A DNA stretch of 64,000 nt from Oscillospiraceae bacterium (GTDB taxonomy: Bacteria; Bacillota; Clostridia; Oscillospirales; Oscillospiraceae), in contig CAKASQ030000069.1 of assembly GCA_916988195.3 (NCBI GenBank), positions 62,001-126,000 on the forward strand, written 5' to 3'. The translations under genes and the position numbers were made by a program. Positions 60,322-64,000 of this stretch are shown one piece after another. Every line of letters begins with the position of its first letter. Within the stretch, counting starts at the first letter, position 1. The notes below the pieces were generated by a model that did not search any database, was not told the origin of the DNA, and saw only the letters and a program-made list of their open reading frames with translations.

Positions 60322-61821
60322 TCAGGAATCCTTTTCGGCCTTATGATGGTGGCGCTCGCCGTAGAGGTAGCGGTAGTCCTGCCGGAGAATGTTCTTGACG
60401 AACGGAATGCTGAGCGCGATATCCGCCACCAGCCACGCCGCCGGGTCCGCCGCGCACAGGCCGTAGAACGCAAGCGGGCTTGCCGACGCGCTCACCGCGC
60501 CGCCCACGATGGCTGCGGGAAGGTATGTGCTGACGACGATTCTTGCCACAAGCTCTGCCGCGCCCGCGATCAGCGCATAGGAGGCCTTGCCGATGCCCTG
60601 GTCGCAGTTTCGCATCAGGAAAATACCGCCGAGCATCAGATAGGTCGCATAGTCGACGTACAGGAACGTATTGCCGTAGCGGATGGTCTCCGGCGTAATT
60701 TTGTCGGCGCTGAGAAAAATGTGGAAATATGCGTTGTCGATGGTCATAAGAAGCCCAATGGCCATGCTCAGCGCGCAGAGAATCGCCATGATCAACGCTG
60801 CCTGCAAAGAGCCCCTCCTGATCCGGTCAAATTTACTCGCGCCGAGGTTCTGCGCCGTGAAGCTGGTCATAGCCGTACCGAACGCGTTGAGCGGCGTCAT
60901 TGTCAGCATGTGGAGCCGGTTTGCCGCGCCGAAGCCCGTCTGCGCCGCACTCGAGACAATGCGCCCTGCCTCCATGTCAAACTGGACAATGACGCTCTGC
61001 ATCGTGATGATGCCGATCGAGAGCACAGAAAACTGGAGTCCCAGCGGCACACCCTGTACGATGTGCTGCGTAATGTCGTTTTTCGTGATGGCAAAATCGG
61101 GCCTGTGCAGCTGCAGTTCGGGGTATTTGGAAAACGCGTAGAGGAAGCAGCCGACGGTGCTGATGAGCTGTGCGAGCACGGTCGCGATGGCCGCACCGGC
61201 CACGCCCCAATGGAAGCTGAGGATGAACAGAAGATCAAGTCCGACATTTAAAATCGTTGAGAACAGCAAAAACACCAGCGGCGTGACCGAGTCTCCCATT
61301 GCACGCAAAAACGAACAGATGAAGTTATAAAACAGCTGCGCGCCGATACCGGCAAAGATGATCGCGCAGTAGGTAAAGGCCGCCGTGTAGACCGCGCCGC
61401 TGTCTTTTGCAACGTTGATCCACGCGAGCATCGGATTTAACAGCAGCAGCGCAAGGCCCGTCAGAAGCACCGTCAGGACGCTCGAGAGCACGATCTGCGT
61501 CGCAAGGGACCGGCGTACGCCCGGCTGGTTGTGAGAGCCGACGTTGCACGAGGTGATGACGCAGAAGCCTGCTGACACGCCGAAGGCAAATTGCAGAAAG
61601 ATATTTACGATCGGCGCGATGTCGTTCACGCCCGCGACCTCTTCTGCAGAGAGCGTCTGGCCGACGATGGCGGCGTCGCTGATGGAATAGACCTGCTGAA
61701 GAAGATAGGACAGGATGATTGGGAACGAAAAGCGCAGAATGGTCTTCCAGCACGCGCCCTCGGTCAGGTCGATTGGCTGGAACAGCGCGGAAAGCCCACG
61801 CGGGGCTGTCGAATTTTTCAT
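60322..61821 (-). CDS. MATE-family efflux transporter
   Basis: 499 aa from the ATG at 61821 (AAGGAAG upstream; the longer frame has no site). Twelve predicted helices in two related halves; the N-terminal LRFSFPIILSYLLQQVYSIS and DAAIVGQTLSAEEVAGV and the matching second-half ITMQSVIVQFD are typical of the polysaccharide-flippase-like/NorM MATE group. It exports drugs or metabolites with Na+ or H+. The substrate is not predictable. Confidence 0.93.
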   Translation of the reverse strand: MKNSTAPRGLSALFQPIDLTEGACWKTILRFSFPIILSYLLQQVYSISDAAIVGQTLSAEEVAGVNDIAPIVNIFLQFAFGVSAGFCVITSCNVGSHNQPGVRRSLATQIVLSSVLTVLLTGLALLLLNPMLAWINVAKDSGAVYTAAFTYCAIIFAGIGAQLFYNFICSFLRAMGDSVTPLVFLLFSTILNVGLDLLFILSFHWGVAGAAIATVLAQLISTVGCFLYAFSKYPELQLHRPDFAITKNDITQHIVQGVPLGLQFSVLSIGIITMQSVIVQFDMEAGRIVSSAAQTGFGAANRLHMLTMTPLNAFGTAMTSFTAQNLGASKFDRIRRGSLQAALIMAILCALSMAIGLLMTIDNAYFHIFLSADKITPETIRYGNTFLYVDYATYLMLGGIFLMRNCDQGIGKASYALIAGAAELVARIVVSTYLPAAIVGGAVSASASPLAFYGLCAADPAAWLVADIALSIPFVKNILRQDYRYLYGERHHHKAEKDS

Positions 61822-61875
61822 AAAACAGCTTCCTTTATTGCATCGTAATAATCGTCTCATTTCAAGTTCCGAGCA

Positions 61876-61905
61876 ATTATACGCTTGGATGCGGAAGATT
61901 GTCAA
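61876..61905 (-). promoter_or_regulatory. Promoter of the MATE gene
   Basis: Minus strand: TTGACA (61900-61905), 18 bases, TATAAT (61876-61881), about 55 bases before the start codon. Both hexamers match consensus. The stretch from 61906 to 62050 shows no gene. Confidence 0.85.
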
Positions 61906-62051
61906 GAGAAAAGCCGCACGGTGATTGGTGAAAATAGATAACAAAAAGTATACAGATTTGTGCAAAATAACGGCCCCAAATTCACTTTCCAAACACACGG
62001 ATTTTTTGGGCATTCGTGGCAAAATGACCGGAACGATTTTGGAAATTCCGG

Positions 62052-62080
62052 TTGAAAAACGAGGACCTGTCCGGTATAAT
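62052..62080 (+). promoter_or_regulatory. Promoter of the Mn riboswitch-mntP transcript
   Basis: TTGAAA (62052-62057), 17 bases, TATAAT (62075-62080), just before the riboswitch. Confidence 0.85.
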
Positions 62081-62087
62081 AAATCCC

Positions 62088-62173
62088 AATAAGGGAGTAG
62101 TCGGCACCTTGTGCGGCGCGGTCAACAAGCTGAGCATCCGCTCTGGTCGCGCCTGAAATGACGAGACTTATCT
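62088..62173 (+). promoter_or_regulatory. yybP-ykoY (manganese) riboswitch
   Basis: It begins AATAAGGGAGTAGTCGG and ends TGACGAGACTTATC, so that AATAAG and CTTAT make the closing stem; the internal parts CAACAAGCTGAGCA and the G+C-rich arm GGCGCGGTC/ GGTCGCGCC are in the expected order. This class senses Mn2+ and often controls mntP or related exporters. Here its closing stem shares bases with the terminator that follows, so Mn2+ should switch the exporter on. Confidence 0.9.
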
Positions 62174-62203
62174 GCAAAGAGGGGCAGATAGGTCTATTTT
62201 TTT
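62166..62203 (+). terminator. Expression-platform terminator of the Mn riboswitch
   Basis: Arms 62166-62175 and 62184-62193 pair over 10 positions (one G-U), followed by TATTTTTTT. The left arm overlaps the 3' side of the riboswitch closing stem. Confidence 0.88.
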
Positions 62204-62245
62204 GCCTTGCCGACAAAATTAAAAAATAGAAGGGTTGCAAGGAAA

Positions 62246-62809
62246 ATGAATTTTGCAGAATTGCTGGTTCTGGCAATCGGCCTTTCGATGGACGCGTTCG
62301 CGATTTCCATCTGTAAGGGCTTGTCGGTCGAAAAGCTGGAGAAAAAGCACATGGTCATCACCGGCCTCTGGTTCGGCGGCTCGCAGATGGCGATGCCCAT
62401 CATCGGCTACTTCGTGGGCGGAAGCTTCTACGAAGCCATCCAGAGCGTCGACCACTGGCTGTCGTTTGCGCTGCTTTTGCTCATCGGCGTCAACATGATC
62501 CGCGAGTCCATGGGCAAAATTGAAACGTTAAATGCGTCGTTCTCGCCGAAGGTCATGTTCCCGCTCGCCATCGCGGACTCGATTGACGCGCTCGCTGTCG
62601 GCGTGACGTTTGCCTTCCGGCAGGTGCCGCTGGTTCCCTCGGTCCCGGTCATCGGCCTGACGACGTTTTTGTTCTCGGCCGCGGGCGTGTGGATTGGAAA
62701 CCGCTTCGGCGCGAAATATAAGTCCAAAGCGGAGCTCGCGGGCGGCATTGTGTTAATTGGCATCGGCTTTGTGATTTTGCTGCAGGACCTCGGTATTCTG
62801 GCCGGATAA
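62246..62809 (+). CDS. mntP: Manganese efflux pump MntP
   Basis: 187 aa from the ATG at 62246, with AAGGA upstream. Six membrane helices in two halves; the metal-binding Asp residues are in GLSMDAFAISICKG and in ADSIDALAVGVTF. It exports Mn2+. Control by the yybP-ykoY riboswitch directly upstream supports the assignment. No partner genes. Confidence 0.95.
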   Translation: MNFAELLVLAIGLSMDAFAISICKGLSVEKLEKKHMVITGLWFGGSQMAMPIIGYFVGGSFYEAIQSVDHWLSFALLLLIGVNMIRESMGKIETLNASFSPKVMFPLAIADSIDALAVGVTFAFRQVPLVPSVPVIGLTTFLFSAAGVWIGNRFGAKYKSKAELAGGIVLIGIGFVILLQDLGILAG

Positions 62810-62815
62810 CAGAAT

Positions 62816-62864
62816 AAAAAAGAGCCTCCCGGAGACGTAATGACACATCGCCTGGAGGCTCTTT
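62816..62864 (-). terminator. Terminator shared by mntP and the convergent DUF308 gene
   Basis: Perfect 11-base arms 62819-62829 and 62854-62864. On the minus strand six T residues follow; on the plus strand the tail is CTCTTTCGTATTT, so it works best for the DUF308/ftsH transcript. Confidence 0.75.
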
Positions 62865-62873
62865 CGTATTTCT

Positions 62874-62979
62874 GTAGGGGTCGATGCCCACATCGCCCCC
62901 TGGGGAACTTTCGAATTCGCCGAAGATTACCCGTAAAACCGGTACATTCTGCCGGGTCGATGTGGGCATCGACCCCTAC
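62874..62979. repeat. Palindromic intergenic repeat with perfect 22-base ends
   Basis: The outermost 22 bases at each side (62874-62895 and 62958-62979) are exact inverted copies, starting GTAGGGGTCGATGCCC. The interior has TTCGAATTCGCCGAAGATT, like the copy at 59.8 kb. Size, ends and intergenic position fit a MITE- or REP-like dispersed element. Confidence 0.85.
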
Positions 62980-63019
62980 GCAATTTTGGGGCGAAGGGCA
63001 AATAATGGGAAGCGTCCGG

Positions 63020-63559
63020 TTACCGCGCGCCGAGCTTGGTGCAGGCCTCGATGATGCAGTCGATGCCGAGCAGCAGCAGGTAGAACCCGATGACAAGGTT
63101 CATGGACAGAAGCGTCACCTGCGGGGTCAGGAGCATCAGCACACCGAGGATGATGCCGAGAATGTTGATGATCATGTCAAAGACATAGAACGTCGTGCCC
63201 GCGATCAGTCGTACAACAGACAGGTGTGTGAGCCTTGAAATGCAGTGCGCGATGAACCAGAGCGGGAAGAAAAGCCCGATGGCCCAGCGCCCTGCGCCCG
63301 GGTGAACCATAAGAACGAGGCCTGCCATCACGCCGAGAACACCGGTAGCTAGCGAGATGGTCGGCGCAAAGCCGATATGCCGCTCCATCTTGCAGTAGAA
63401 TACGATGTCGGCGATACCGGTCACCAGCGCGGCGATGCCGTAGATCACGATCAGTGTCGTGAGATAGTCGACGGGTCTGAAAAAGCTGTAAATGCCAAGC
63501 ACGGATAACAAAATGCCGATGACAAGCTCCAGCCAGCCATAAGAAGAACGCTGCCTCAT
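63020..63559 (-). CDS. DUF308 (HdeD-like) membrane protein
   Basis: 179 aa from the ATG at 63559, which overlaps the ftsH stop (ATGA). Six helices in three pairs: about 8-24, 32-52, 65-85, 90-110, 125-145 and 150-168. The repeated pattern LVIGILLSVLGIYSFFRP, GVLGVMAGLVLMVHP, NILGIILGVLMLLTP, one per pair, is the DUF308 triplicated unit. E. coli HdeD is linked to acid resistance; the function here is unknown. Confidence 0.9.
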   Translation of the reverse strand: MRQRSSYGWLELVIGILLSVLGIYSFFRPVDYLTTLIVIYGIAALVTGIADIVFYCKMERHIGFAPTISLATGVLGVMAGLVLMVHPGAGRWAIGLFFPLWFIAHCISRLTHLSVVRLIAGTTFYVFDMIINILGIILGVLMLLTPQVTLLSMNLVIGFYLLLLGIDCIIEACTKLGAR

Positions 63560-64000
63560 TGTTTTTCTGCCTCCGTTTCCTTCTTCAAAACCTCCATGAA
63601 TTCTTCGCCGGTGATGGTTTCCTTTTCGTAGAGGTACTTTGCCAGCGCGTCGAGCGCCTTGCGGTTCGATCTCAAGATGCCGATGGCCTTTTCGTGCTGC
63701 GTCTTTACAAGCTGGACGACCATCTTGTCGATCTCCTGCTGCGTCTGCGCCGAGCAAGCCAAGGACGTATCGCCGCCGAGGTACTGGTTGTTGACGGTTT
63801 CCAATGCGACCATGTCAAACTCGTCGCTCATGCCGTAGCGGGTGATCATGGCGCGCGCCAGCTTCGTGGCCTGCTCAATATCATTCGAAGCGCCCGTTGT
63901 GATCTCGTTGAAGACGACCTCCTCGGCAGCTCTGCCGCCTGTGTAAGTGCAAATTTTGTTGGCAAGCTCGTCCTTCGTCATGAGGTACTTGTCCCCGGTC
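63556..64000 (-). CDS. ftsH: ATP-dependent zinc metalloprotease FtsH, C-terminal part
   Basis: The frame is open to the window edge; the last 148 codons are visible. TGDKYLMTKDELANKICTYT (in frame past 63981), GGRAAEEVVFNEITTGASND and YGMSDEFDMVALETV are the standard FtsH protease-domain C-terminal half, including the helix that carries the third zinc ligand region. The AAA domain and HEXXH lie outside the window. The tail is short and charged (KKETEAEKQ). Confidence 0.94.
   Translation of the reverse strand, partial: TGDKYLMTKDELANKICTYTGGRAAEEVVFNEITTGASNDIEQATKLARAMITRYGMSDEFDMVALETVNNQYLGGDTSLACSAQTQQEIDKMVVQLVKTQHEKAIGILRSNRKALDALAKYLYEKETITGEEFMEVLKKETEAEKQ

Overview
The window looks like the chromosome of an anaerobic gut-type Clostridia species (Oscillospiraceae-like) that carries most of the accessory half of an integrative and conjugative element. 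This rests on the mix of families (DUF4830 protein, DivIVA-like coiled-coil protein, greA-lysS and ftsEX/M23 neighbourhoods, FMN and yybP-ykoY riboswitches, short palindromic intergenic repeats) and on two base compositions. From about 45.5 kb to the right end the DNA is roughly 60% G+C; from base 1 to about 45 kb it is clearly lower, in the mid to high forties.

Element, 1 to about 45.0 kb, almost all on the minus strand. Its right end carries a Xis-like protein and a tyrosine integrase on the plus strand, next to the 3' end of lysS. Leftward from 42.5 kb runs a long, tightly packed operon for DNA processing: YqaJ-family exonuclease, RecD-like helicase, a frameshifted unknown protein, a CHC2/Toprim primase with a YodL-like tail, a small protein, PcfK-like and DUF7666-like proteins, PcfJ, two small proteins and an NAD-dependent DNA ligase. 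A consensus promoter at 43.0 kb and two tandem terminator hairpins precede it. At 24.1-29.3 kb lies a translationally coupled three-gene module of two large proteins and one medium one, which I cannot assign. From 24 kb to the left end are two peptide-type ABC transporter/two-component modules. Module 2 (10.1-23.9 kb) has one ATPase, four paralogous long FtsX-type permeases (one broken by two frameshifts) and a sensor/regulator pair. Module 1 (1.0-7.7 kb) is BceRS-BceAB-like, with one of its two permeases broken. Between and beside them are a PadR/DUF2812 pair, DUF523, NTF2-like, DUF6440 and winged-helix genes. No relaxase or type IV coupling/ATPase genes are in the window; they would lie to the left.

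The most striking unexplained structure is a promoter element repeated seven times between 0.9 and 23.9 kb. Its core TTCTGCAACATTTG is invariant, a GGA lies at fixed distance upstream and a -10 hexamer lies 5 bases downstream. It sits in front of module 2 genes, the module 2 response regulator itself and the DUF6440/winged-helix pair, so it probably marks the regulon of that two-component system.

Chromosomal flank, 45.0-64.0 kb: lysS (with a C-terminal tRNA-binding domain whose DNA is element-like in composition) and greA; a cell-division/cell-wall block (ftsE, ftsX, M23 hydrolase, C-terminal processing protease); a PucR-type regulator; rsuA; a DUF4830 protein; FMN riboswitch plus ribU; a membrane protein and PAP2-like protein; a DivIVA-like protein; recQ; an alkyltransferase-like protein; a MATE transporter; a Mn riboswitch plus mntP; a DUF308 membrane protein; and the 3' part of ftsH. 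Two related palindromic repeats lie in intergenic gaps here. Three genes in the element are frameshifted; three of the four breaks could be repaired by one base in a homopolymer, so sequencing error must be excluded before calling them dead.
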